The notes under the pieces: generated by a model
What the model saw: the letters and a program-made list of their open reading frames with translations, nothing else
Told to the model about the DNA's origin: nothing
The model's database searches: none
Shown here: positions 50,829 through 60,074 of the stretch, piece by piece
How the letters are laid out: each line of letters starts with the position of its first letter
Numbering within the stretch: position 1 is the first letter of the stretch
NCBI GenBank assembly: GCA_048013815.1
Contig: CM106585.1
Span: 10,044,001 to 10,108,000, forward strand
DNA length: 64,000 nt
DNA from: Setoptus koraiensis
Taxonomy: Eukaryota > Arthropoda
Direction: 5' to 3'
Made by a program: the position numbers and the translations under genes

Positions 50829-51866
50829 TTAAAACAATTCGAAGTTTTCTTTCGCTGGTAGTCTGTAATGGAACCAAAGATCTTTGCTGAAGTCATCCAA
50901 TTGTTCAGTTATTTCATGGCTCTTTGGTTCTAGATCCTTGTATAGCTGGTCATCAAGAATTTCGAAAGCCAAGCTTTCAGGTACTTTCTGAGTTGGATAA
51001 TAATTTAGTATTTCTAAACCTTGACAATATTGGACAGCTCTGAGCCAGCGACCGACTCTAGGGCTACTAATCAATTTGTTGTCAGTAACATTGTCATCAT
51101 CTCCGGCTCTGAAACCATGGAAAGCAAATTTCGCAATGGGATAGATTGAGGCTCGCGCATAACTATCAATCAATTTGCAGGATCGCTTAACACTCAAAAA
51201 TTGTTCGGCCATTTCCTGGCTATCCACACGGAGGAAGTGATGTCTATGCTCTTGTCTGGACAAGAGAGTGCTCGCCGCAACGATGTTCTCTGGTAGATCA
51301 ACCTTTAACGAAGGCACGTTCTCTTCGATTAATTTACGGGCACTTTGATCCTTTTCCACAGCATCCAAGCTTCGTTCAACAGCCTCGTCTGATTGCTCTG
51401 CTTGCTTTAATTTTGTTTCAAGGTTTCTCTTGCAGGTTAGAATAACATTACCAATAACTCTTACAGAAAATTTTAATAATCCATGAGGTTTATCGGAGTT
51501 CAGAGATCGAGATGGCTTGTATTTCAACAATTCATCGACGAAATTTTGTTCGCACACAGAATGTATTGTTGGTATTTTTTGGACTATTTCATACAGAGCT
51601 CTCACATCTCCTGCGCCATCAATACTGTTCAAACAGTTGTTGATAAGCTCGATAGTACTCGGGCTATCTATTTCTGGTGTCTGTTCTATGTCCTTTGCAA
51701 TTTCTATGAACTTCCACACTGAGTCAAGAGATTCTACTCCTTTTTTGCAAAGTGACTCCGACGATGTCCATAGTATTCCCTCGCTATCCTCAGCTGAACT
51801 GCCAGGCAGGAAGCAACCAACTAAGCTGACGATGAGTAAAAAGAATAGCACTTGTCGTACTGACAT
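50829..51866 (-). CDS. Secreted six-cysteine family protein, gene B (unknown function)
   Basis: 345 aa in one exon. Residues 1-25 form a signal peptide (MSVRQVLFFLLIVSLVGCFL). The mature part is probably mostly helical, with no transmembrane segment and no domain I recognise. It aligns end to end with gene C (52592-53656), sharing SLDSV, QTPEID, CLNS, CKRNLETKL, QAEQSDEA, RSC, SYAR, SIYPI, VTDNKL and VQYCQG. Cysteines 40, 78, 105, 145, 230 and 281 are shared, so three disulfides are possible. Gene B and gene C are head to head, each with its own TATA box. A 5S gene (copy 3) faces its 3' end. Divergence from C shows an older duplication than the A/C pair. The function is unknown. Confidence 0.85.
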   Translation of the reverse strand: MSVRQVLFFLLIVSLVGCFLPGSSAEDSEGILWTSSESLCKKGVESLDSVWKFIEIAKDIEQTPEIDSPSTIELINNCLNSIDGAGDVRALYEIVQKIPTIHSVCEQNFVDELLKYKPSRSLNSDKPHGLLKFSVRVIGNVILTCKRNLETKLKQAEQSDEAVERSLDAVEKDQSARKLIEENVPSLKVDLPENIVAASTLLSRQEHRHHFLRVDSQEMAEQFLSVKRSCKLIDSYARASIYPIAKFAFHGFRAGDDDNVTDNKLISSPRVGRWLRAVQYCQGLEILNYYPTQKVPESLAFEILDDQLYKDLEPKSHEITEQLDDFSKDLWFHYRLPAKENFELF

Positions 51867-51971
51867 CTTAATCTGAATTTGTCTTTAGATACTGTCTGAG
51901 ACTGTCGATTATTCAATGGAATGAGTCTTAGTATTCACCGATTGTCATCGGACTACCGGTGATCTCAACCC

Positions 51972-51979
51972 TATTTATA
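51972..51979 (-). promoter_or_regulatory. TATA box of gene B
   Basis: TATAAATA on the - strand, about 105 bp before the ATG, preceded by GGTGAACATTTTTA as in the sister genes. Confidence 0.75.
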
Positions 51980-52460
51980 CGATAAAAATGTTCACCTAAA
52001 CATTCCATGCAAAAAATTTTATTTTTAGATTGCGATATTATCATTCGATAAACACGAGTAGCATGAGTGTCAACATTCTGAATATTTTGGAAAGTATTCT
52101 TCCCCAAAATAACTATTCTGGCTGAAACAACGATTGAAAGTGTCTCTTGAGTTTCTATCACCAGTTAACCAATGTGAAACTGAAAATTCCTTCCGCTGTG
52201 CTCCGAAGCAAGCGAAATTGGCCTCATCGGTTTTTATTTCAGATTTGAAAGAGACTCGCGTTGAATATTGGCCAGCAATCGCCCAGCTTTCCAAAGTTCC
52301 ATGATTTCATGTGCCGCTTGTGATAGAGACAAGAGATTTTTTCAACATCATTTTTTTTATATTTGAAATTTTTCCACTCATGCCACTCATGTTCATCGAA
52401 TGACAATGTCACAATCCAAAAACAGAATTTTTCTACATGGGGTAAACATTTTTCACCTTG

Positions 52461-52468
52461 TATAAATA
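52461..52468 (+). promoter_or_regulatory. TATA box of gene C
   Basis: TATAAATA, about 125 bp before the ATG, preceded by GTAAACATTTTTCACC and followed by GGGGTGAGGC, nearly as in copy A. Confidence 0.8.
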
Positions 52469-52591
52469 GGGGTGAGGCTTACAGTAGTAATATTCCGAAG
52501 TTTGTGCCCGAATGAATACGATATGTAAGACTTATTCGATCGAATAAACTAAGTCTTCAACAATTCCTGGATTCGAATTAAAGAGATTAAA

Positions 52592-53656
52592 ATGTCGGCA
52601 CAACAAGTGTTATCGTTTTTGCTGGTCACCGGCGTCGTCAGTTTTTTCCTGCCTGGCAGTTTTGCTGGGAATGGCGAGGGAAAACTATGGACATCATCAA
52701 AGTCACTTTGCAAAGAAAAAGTGAAATCTCTCGACTCAGTGTCCAAGTTCATAGAATTCGCAAACGAATTGGACCAGACACCGGAAATAGATAGCGAAAC
52801 TACAAGCAAAATAATCAACGACTGTTTGAACAGTTACAATGGCGCGGAAGATGTGAGAGCCGTTAAAGAAATGGTTCAGACACTGCCAACATTTCATTCT
52901 GTGTGTGAGGAAAAATCCATCGAGAAAATCGTGGCAGTTCAATATCATCTGACCAGCTACTATAGTCGACCCAGAAAAACAACGAAAGACCATGGATTGC
53001 AAGCGTTCATTTCAAAGATATTCGGTCAGGTTATTTTAAGCTGCAAAAGAAATCTCGAAACAAAACTAGAGCAGGCAGAACAATCAGACGAAGCTTTAAA
53101 ACGTGGCTTGGATGTTGTGGAAAATGATGAGAGCATTCGCAAAGTGTTCGACGGATGTCTAGATCCTTCGGAAGTTGATTTACCAGAGGAACTCATCAGA
53201 AAGAACTCGTTGGTATTCAAATGCAGCAGCATTGTTATTGCGAATAATGAAGAACAGATTGAAAAGTTTTTGAATCTGAAGCGATCTTGCAACTTGATTG
53301 AGAGTTACGCGCGAAACTCAATCTATCCCATCAAATGGTTGGCTAGCAATGGTTTCACGGCCGGAGACAACAATCATGTTACAGACAACAAATTGAAGAG
53401 TAGCCAAGTGGTGAGACGCTGGCTCAAGACTGTCCAATATTGCCAAGGTGCTATATTGGCAGTACTTCCAAGAGATTTGTTCGAAAGCGCGGCGTTTGAC
53501 GAGCCAGAGCCAAAGATGTTCGAAATGGCTGAGCAATTCACTGACATCGACTTGGATTTTCAATGCAGATATCAGCCGCCAAATGACGAATCGCGCAGCC
53601 ATCACTCCGTGCTAAAAGCGTGGTTAAAGGACAAGCTGAAACATAAATCCTATTAA
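52592..53656 (+). CDS. Secreted six-cysteine family protein, gene C (unknown function)
   Basis: 354 aa, intronless. Signal peptide at about 1-25 (MSAQQVLSFLLVTGVVSFFL). The mature protein is charged and probably helical, with nine cysteines. Six (40, 78, 105, 151, 233, 284) are shared with gene B; 189, 211 and 325 are private. No known domain is recognised; the last part is basic (WLKDKLKHK). The ATG at 52592 has an A at -3. Because its promoter is also shared with copy A, the family spread by DNA duplication, not retroposition. A convergent 5S gene (copy 4) begins 87 bp after the stop, and the nearest AATAAA (53924-53929) lies beyond it, so the mRNA may run through antisense 5S. Possible roles such as gland, gut or cuticle secretion are guesses. 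Confidence 0.87.
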   Translation: MSAQQVLSFLLVTGVVSFFLPGSFAGNGEGKLWTSSKSLCKEKVKSLDSVSKFIEFANELDQTPEIDSETTSKIINDCLNSYNGAEDVRAVKEMVQTLPTFHSVCEEKSIEKIVAVQYHLTSYYSRPRKTTKDHGLQAFISKIFGQVILSCKRNLETKLEQAEQSDEALKRGLDVVENDESIRKVFDGCLDPSEVDLPEELIRKNSLVFKCSSIVIANNEEQIEKFLNLKRSCNLIESYARNSIYPIKWLASNGFTAGDNNHVTDNKLKSSQVVRRWLKTVQYCQGAILAVLPRDLFESAAFDEPEPKMFEMAEQFTDIDLDFQCRYQPPNDESRSHHSVLKAWLKDKLKHKSY

Positions 53657-53743
53657 GCGAAGAATAGCATAATATGAGGTGTCATAAGATGAGACGTGAT
53701 TTGCACAACAATATAAGCCACTTTTTTTTCAGCAAAAAGTAAA

Positions 53744-53862
53744 AGTGTAGGACACCCGGAGTTCCCAGGTGGTCTCCCTCCCAAGTACTAACCGGGCCTG
53801 ACGTTGCTTAACTTCGCAGATCTGACGAGATGCGGTGTTTTCAACGTAGTATGGTCCTACAC
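53744..53862 (-). rRNA. 5S ribosomal RNA, copy 4
   Basis: The same 119-nt gene, - strand, followed by the T-run and TTTGCTGAAAAAAAA, then directly by the 3' flank of gene C. It lies 718 bp from copy 5 in the same orientation, which defines a tandem 5S unit. Confidence 0.96.
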
Positions 53863-54461
53863 GAATGAAGAGCAGTTTAAAACCAAATTTATTATTGATC
53901 AATGTTCATCAACTCTTTTCCAAAATAAAAAAGTTGCAATTCCCGCTTCGAAAGCAAGACCGTCCTTTGCAGAAATGTCATTCATTGTCAAACGACAGTT
54001 ATCTCATATCTTCTTCCTAAATATGGCCTAGTTACTTTACTTGACGTCTTTTCAATATGTCAAATCAACAGAGCCCTTATGGCCCAGCTACAGTAGATCA
54101 CGTTGTTACCTAGCTTATCTATCCGAACGCGGCAGGTCAACAGTCTGATCACTAATGAGGTATCTTAGGCAGATCAAAAAACGAGATTAGCACGATCATG
54201 CACTTGTATTGCTGATAGCAAAAGGGATGTCAAAATCCATATATCTTTATTTCTGGTTCTCGTTCTCAAAAGTGGGAAGAGTTTGCGAGAAAAACATCTC
54301 TGAAATATGGTTGATTTCCGTTTCCGGTTTGTCGTTTACGAAGGGGCTTCTTCGGTGTCTCTATTGCTCTATTTCTGAAAATGGAAGCCCCAAAATAAAA
54401 AGCATCACTCAAGTATGGGAAGACCCCTCACGTCAAGCTTTTTTTTTCAGCAAAAAGTAAA

Positions 54462-54580
54462 AGTGTAGGACACCCGGAGTTCCCAGGTGGTCTCCCTCCC
54501 AAGTACTAACCGGGCCTGACGTTGCTTAACTTCGCAGATCTGACGAGATGCGGTGTTTTCAACGTAGTATGGTCCTACAC
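54462..54580 (-). rRNA. 5S ribosomal RNA, copy 5
   Basis: The same 119-nt gene with intact internal promoter. Its T-run and spacer continue to 54166. It is the right-hand limit of the recognised 5S-related sequence. Confidence 0.96.
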
Positions 54581-55009
54581 ATAGACTATGGGATCAACGA
54601 TCGAATATATCACTAACGGGGTTTGTCGGGCAGTTATACTGTCGGATAATCACTTTTTAAGGCTACCACTCAATTCCGAAATTTATATATACAAATGTAT
54701 TTGTATTTATGATTTTCCAAACAATAGTCTGTCGGGCAAAGTGGTACTCGCACGGCAAAATGTATTAACTGGAAAATTGCGGATTGTTGGGCAAAAACCT
54801 CTCGATATTCTTGTTCACCTTGTTCATGTTTTGTCATCGCATGAGTAAGATCAGAGTATTTAGAGGGCGCAAGCGCAAGAAAAGTTTCAGCCAGAACACG
54901 GCCACTGGCATAAACATGATCGATATCACTATGTGTTGGTATCTAAAGGTAACAGTGAACAAAGTTTTATATTGAGTTTTAATAATTGATTTGTAAACAT
55001 AACAAATTA
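54581..55009. other. AT-rich stretch between the 5S dimer and the Q-rich gene
   Basis: Two small open frames (54588-54848 and 54784-54975, +) have no domain and biased composition, so I do not call them genes. The composition still resembles the island. Confidence 0.5.
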
Positions 55010-55641
55010 TCAGCTATATGACCAATGGAGCTGCCTCGTGCCAACAGGTATCGCAATTATGGACGGGTGAGCAGCGCCGGCCGTCGATATAGCTATGGTT
55101 GTGGGTATGTGATTGGAATGGGCTATGGCCAGATCGTCCTGTTCTTGGCCACCAATTGCTATGGCTGTCTGTACATTGGTAGCGGGATGTTGCGTCACCA
55201 CTTGGGTCAACCGACCACTTGGGTCTATGTGTCTGACAGTTGGCGCGGCCGGCACAAGTCGGGCCAACTGATTGTAGGGCCCGTAGCGGGTGGTGATAAT
55301 CATGGGATGTATTGCACTTGGGGCACCTATGCTGTCTGGCTGTGGTAAAGCTCGAAAAACGTAGCCGTCTATTGAGGCGGCCGCTCTCATCAGGTCGTGC
55401 TGATATTGTCTGACTCGTTGTTGTTGTTGCTGTTGATTGACGCCCCGCAAGTACTGGTTGTGCAGCTTCCTCATCATGGCCAACGGCAACGGATGCTGGC
55501 CCACCGAGGCCACAACCTTGCTCTGGCCGGCCGAGTTGTTGTAATTGGAATGCTGAGGCTGCTGCTGACCGACCGCAACTTGCTCGCCGTTCTTTTTCTC
55601 GTGGGTCTGCTGCTGTTGCTGCTGCCCTTGTTGCTGCTGTG

Positions 55642-55678
<37 letters not shown>

Positions 55679-56182
55679 CTGCTGTTGTTGTTGCTGCTGT
55701 TGCTGTTTTTGTTGTTGTTGTTGTTGCTGTTGTTGCGGTTGGTCGGCTGACTTGGTGACAATTCTGTGACTTTGAAGCTCGTTTCCGTTCAACAGGGTCA
55801 CTGTGTTGTGAGGCGCCGACAGCGGAAACGTTTGCGACGATTCCTCGTAGTAGGCCTCGGGTATTATTATGGGCTGCTCTGCGGGCAAAAAGGTCGGTTG
55901 AACAGGCATGGGCATGGGCAGCGGATATATGGGCCTGTGTACTGGGGGCGCAGGCGGCAACTGAGTGTAGACATTTTGCTTTTTCACAAACACTGGCAGC
56001 GGCAGCGGAATGGGCACCGCGTACATGGTCTTGTGTTTTTGTGGCTTCAACAGGAAGGTGGCAATCTTGCGCGCCCTCTTCAGGTCCTTCAATTTCACCA
56101 TTTTTCCCTCTGACGGACCCGAGCAGAGTGTCAACAAAATGACGCCCAGCGAGCCCGCAAACAATATCTGGTCCCACAACAT
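55010..56182 (-). CDS. Glutamine-rich secreted protein of unknown function
   Basis: 390 aa, one exon, real ATG. The hydrophobic N-terminus (DQILFAGSLGVILLTLCSG) is a signal peptide. Then come a basic segment (KLKDLKRARKIATFLL), a proline-rich region with short repeats (PIPLPLPVF, PLPMPMPVQP, QLPPAPPVHRP), a poly-Q region of about 45 residues, and an A/I/H-rich tail with TAIAIGG, TTIAISTAGA and SIIAIPVG. There are no catalytic motifs. The Pro-rich and AIxI-type motifs recall cuticle or other structural extracellular proteins, but that is inference. The same DNA is also open in a second - frame (55014-56177) because CAA/CAG repeats lack stops; the signal peptide and proline repeats favour this frame. 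Confidence 0.72.
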
Positions 56183-57990
56183 GCTGTTCGATGGCTATGA
56201 GTCGGTGGCGCTGTTAGCGGCTTTGGTTGGTTGGTAGGGGAGCTTTGGTTTGTTTCGCTGAATTGAATTTGTTTGAATTGGCCCTTTTATTGGGCCGTTT
56301 TATTTGGCTTGAATCGGCTGTTCGAATTGGCTGACTGAATCGAGTGCCGGACTGAATATTTTCGGGCAGTCTGGACGGTTCAAATGCGAAAAATGTTGGA
56401 GCGAGCCCGTCGGAGTTTGTATTGTTTCGGTGGAACGGCAACCTATGGGGCAAACATTGACACACTGGAATTGCGATGAGACTGTGATCACTGTGGCGAC
56501 TGTGCCGATTTGGACACTCTGACGAATCTGACGACGGCGATAAAAGTGGCGAAACTAGCTCGCTGCAACTAACTCTCGCATCGCTTTATTTTCTCCTCGT
56601 TTCTTAATTGATTTTTGTTTTAATTACAAATCTCCATTTTATTTGTGACGTTACCTCGGCTGCGGCTGCTGCTGCTGCTAGCGGGCGCAGGCGGAGCTTT
56701 GACACTAAAAGCGAGCGAGCTGCATATTGGCCGAATATCCACACAAATACACAAATAGCCGACGACGGGCGACTATGAGAGTCGTAAATAAAATCATCTG
56801 CGTGTCGCCGTAGGTATAACGGCCGCTGCCAGAGCTGTGGTGCAAGCAGCTCATCGGCTACTGCCGATACAAACTCACACAATGTTGAAAAGACGATGTG
56901 GGCCTGGCTCAACTCTTTGGCCGGCGACCACTTGCGTTAAATCTGCGACGATCTGCGTTGGATGTGCGACCATCTCGCTCGGCCGAGCTGGCCGGACCAA
57001 AGTGAGCTGGACAGTGCAGTGTGAGCTGGCCGGAGCAGTGTGAGCTGGACAGTGCAGTGTGAGCTGGCCGGAGCAGTGGCTGGACGGCGTCTAGACGAGT
57101 GAAAGTAGCTTGCGATATCTTCCTCCCGTTTCTATCTCGGTCGTCGCATCTAAAGGCCGTAAGTGTCGCTAGCCAGTGCCTGTGTCACCTGTTGATAGTA
57201 GGCGTCCACATGGCAAGTGTTTATTGCGGCTGGGCGAGTTAGCTTAAGTCGCTTGCGCGCTTTAGACGGCCGCTGGAGAGCCGATGAATTCAATTTCATC
57301 GGCGAGTTGATCTGATTAGCGACAACAAGCGCCCACAAGGCTGCATACACCACAAGGTGGCCTATGCTGCCAGTGTGTCCAGTGGACGAGAGTGGCTGTC
57401 GAGGCCAAACGGGCGAGCGGCGATTTTATTCAATTAGTGTAGTCTTGGCAACGGTGTGCACTCAGTTACTCGCTTACATGAACTCATAGTTACATAGTAA
57501 CGTTACGTTTAATTTGAGCCGCAATCGCTGCCGTTGGCGCGCTACACACTCGCTAGTACCGAGGCGACAGGCGACAGGTGAAAAAGAAGAAGGCGACAGA
57601 TAATCAGCGCTGATAAATCTTTTATTCTCGCAGCTCTTGTCAGTGCAAACTTTGTTTGTCGTCATTTAGGTGTGAGACGCACGCGAGTTTGCTGCCGGGC
57701 CAATGGGCCAACGGGCAACAAACCAGCCCGCTCACACTGAGCCGGCCGGGCCCGTCAGTGGGCTGGTTAGTGCGGCAGGCGCTCGCATCGCTCAAATCGG
57801 GATTGCTAATTCTGGTATCGCACTCACTAAACCAACTAACTAACTTGCGTTTGTTTGTCAGTGGCCACTGGCCACTGACCACTGGCCAGTGTTCAGTGTT
57901 CAGTGTGGCCGGCGATATCTGATCTGTGGCTGTTACGTAAAGCCATTATGGTTTTTTGTCGCTTTGCTGGCCGTTGTTGGCTTGTTGTGC

Positions 57991-58064
57991 GTTGTTGCCG
58001 TTAGGTTGTCGTTGTGCGTTGTTGCCGTTAGGTTGTCGTTGTGCGTTGTTGCCGTTAGGTTGTC
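57991..58064 (+). repeat. 27-bp minisatellite
   Basis: Two full units and most of a third, built on GTTGTTGCCGTTAGGTTGTC plus GTTGTGC. Confidence 0.85.
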
Positions 58065-59007
58065 GCCGCATCGGTTGCCACATCGGCTGATGTATTGGTT
58101 GAGCGGTTGCCGTTGGTTGCAACGTCTCGGTTGGCAGTGGCATTATAAAGTGGCATTATAAAGTGGCATTATAAGCAGCCAGTGGTCAGCTGACGCCGCT
58201 CCAATACTAATGGCAATCACATGCTTATGTAATGCGCCAACCTTATGTAATGCCGGCCAGCCAACACAAGCCGAGACAAGCCAATGTCTCACATCCTCCA
58301 ACTGGCTAACTGTAAGTGTAACGGCAATATTGGTCTTGTTGAGCCAACATAAACAGACGACAGACGCAATTTAAATCTGGAGCGGCCACCGGCGCCAGTT
58401 GCGCCGATTGTGACAGCTCGAGGCTCGTTGCTGGTCGCTGTGTTTTTCCGTCGTGTGTTCCGGTGTGTTCCATTACGCCAGTTGAGTGTTTATTATTTAT
58501 TATATAATCATAATTATAATTATAATATAATTGTTGTAGCATCATTAGTTAGTGTTGGCGGGTTGTTGCTGTTGCCCGTTTCAAGTATGAGCGAGGACAG
58601 GTAGTGGGCGCATGCTTTTGCTGCACTTGCTTTGGTGCACCCTTGCAACAAGGCAACGGCGACCAGACAACGGCGACCGGGCAACAGCGACAAGGCGACC
58701 AGGCCACAGCAGCAAGGCAACAGTGCACCAAATACAAGACGGTGATGCTCTGGCCATAATTACGTAACGTACATGCGCTGGGTGTTTGCGAGCGCACCGT
58801 TATGTACACATTTCAAGTATACGCCGTCAGCGCAGTAATGGTATGATAATGATGATAAAGTCGCAAAGTGAGCCCAACCAACGGCCTCGTCGCCCATGAT
58901 ATCTCGCACACTTTGCTCGCCATTCACTTTCCTCTTTTCACCTGAGCATTTAACATTCAGCATGCGCCGTTCTCAACAGTCGCGACATTCCCATCATTTT
59001 CAACATT

Positions 59008-59072
59008 CTCGGCAGTCTCGGCAGTCTCGGCAGTCTCGGCAGTCTCGGCAGTCTCGGCAGTCGCGGCAGTCT
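59008..59072 (+). repeat. 9-bp minisatellite
   Basis: Seven units of TCGGCAGTC, one with TCGCGGCAG. Confidence 0.85.
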
Positions 59073-60074
59073 CAACGTTTTGGCATGGTCAGCGAGACGG
59101 CGAGACGGCCAAGCTGCAGGTTGCGCCAGCAGCGCCAACTGCATCAACTCAGTCGCCGGGCCGAGGCGACTAGACGCCGTCGCCATGCCAACTCGATCTT
59201 GGCTACTTGTTGCTACTCCTGTCCAGCGCCCTGTCCAGCGCCCTGTCCAGCATGCAACAGGCACGCTGGCGATAATTAAAATAATACCCGGCAACCACAG
59301 CGAGAGACAACAGCGATGACGCAATGAGCCAAGCAACAAAAATCGATGCATAATCAAGCATGCACCCTTTTGGGCAACTTTCGCCCGCAAGCTGGCGCTG
59401 CGATATGACATTATTCAATTAAATGATGAACAAGTCGATACACATGTTATGTCATATCAACTTATACACACAAGGCACATGAGCCAGTCTAGTGGTCAGC
59501 TACTGACTGGCACTTTTTAACTTTTGCCCTCGCCACTGGACTGGCGATGCCGCTCGGCGGGCGAGGCCAAAGCGCAGGAGAGCAACATTTCGGCCACCAG
59601 ACTGGACAGTGTCCAGTGGACACCCGTTTTGAATGACTTTTTAATGTGTGCCAGGCGGCACGAAGTGACAAGCATGCGCTATCAATCGTTGAGACAGTTC
59701 ATTAACCAACCAATTAATTAGCACACTAATTAACTGGTGTCCATTGTTTATTTGTTTGTTTGTACAGGCACTGACTGGCAATAATGAGATCATGTTCGTG
59801 TCAATTACTGGCCACTGTGCGCCAGTGGCCCTTAAATAGACCAATTAGAGTAATTAGCACACGATCAATTCAATTTGGTAGGTAGTGTTACGAACATGTT
59901 AAGTAAAGTAGGTAGCGGTAATAAGTAGTAGTGGTAATTGATGGCTCGTCGCGGGGACTAGTTGGCAAACAGGAACAGCGGCGCGGTGGCGGCCGGCGGC
60001 GGCGGCCGGTCGGTCGGCGGTCGGACTAGCGGGCGGCGGTCGGACTAGGGGTCGGGCCGGTCGGGCCGGCCAAC

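Larger units (their letters stand above)
51867..52591. promoter_or_regulatory. Divergent promoter region between genes B and C
   Basis: About 725 bp between the two start codons, with a TATA box for each gene (51972-51979 on -, 52461-52468 on +). Similar blocks around each TATA box and in each leader (GTAAGACTTATTCGAT-like) show that promoters were copied with the genes. Confidence 0.65.
53744..54580 (-). repeat. Tandem 5S rDNA dimer, 718-bp unit
   Basis: Copies 5 and 4 are head to tail on the - strand. The spacer between them (53863-54461) is the join of the downstream-spacer type (seen after copies 1 and 3) and the upstream-spacer type (seen before copies 2 and 3). This looks like the parental tandem arrangement from which the dispersed copies derive. 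Confidence 0.85.
56183..60074. other. Non-coding stretch between the Q-rich gene and the peptidase
   Basis: No gene is recognised. Contents include GGCCGGAGCAGTGTGAGCT-type direct repeats near 57000-57075, a 27-bp minisatellite at 57991-58064, a 9-bp minisatellite at 59008-59072, CCTGTCCAGCG repeats near 59220-59250, and GGC/GGT-rich repeats at 59985-60070 just after the peptidase stop codon. Confidence 0.5.

Noticed and set aside
46496-54031. Three near-identical 70-75 codon frames beginning MLNFADLTRCGVF (46496, 50252 on -, 53804)
   Set aside because: They are reads through antisense 5S rRNA and its spacer. Their similarity reflects the duplicated 5S repeat, not a protein gene.
45641-54580. 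5S-derived SINE (SINE3-like) elements
   Set aside because: The 5S copies are full length with terminators and share rDNA spacer on both sides. There is no SINE body or LINE-like tail, and two are still in tandem.
54588-54975. Small open frames after the last 5S gene
   Set aside because: Short, AT-rich and without homology that I can recognise; they are not supported as genes.
55014-56177. Second long open frame overlapping the Q-rich secreted gene on the same strand
   Set aside because: It is open because CAA/CAG repeats have no stops in any frame of that strand. It lacks a signal peptide and sensible composition, while the neighbouring frame has both.
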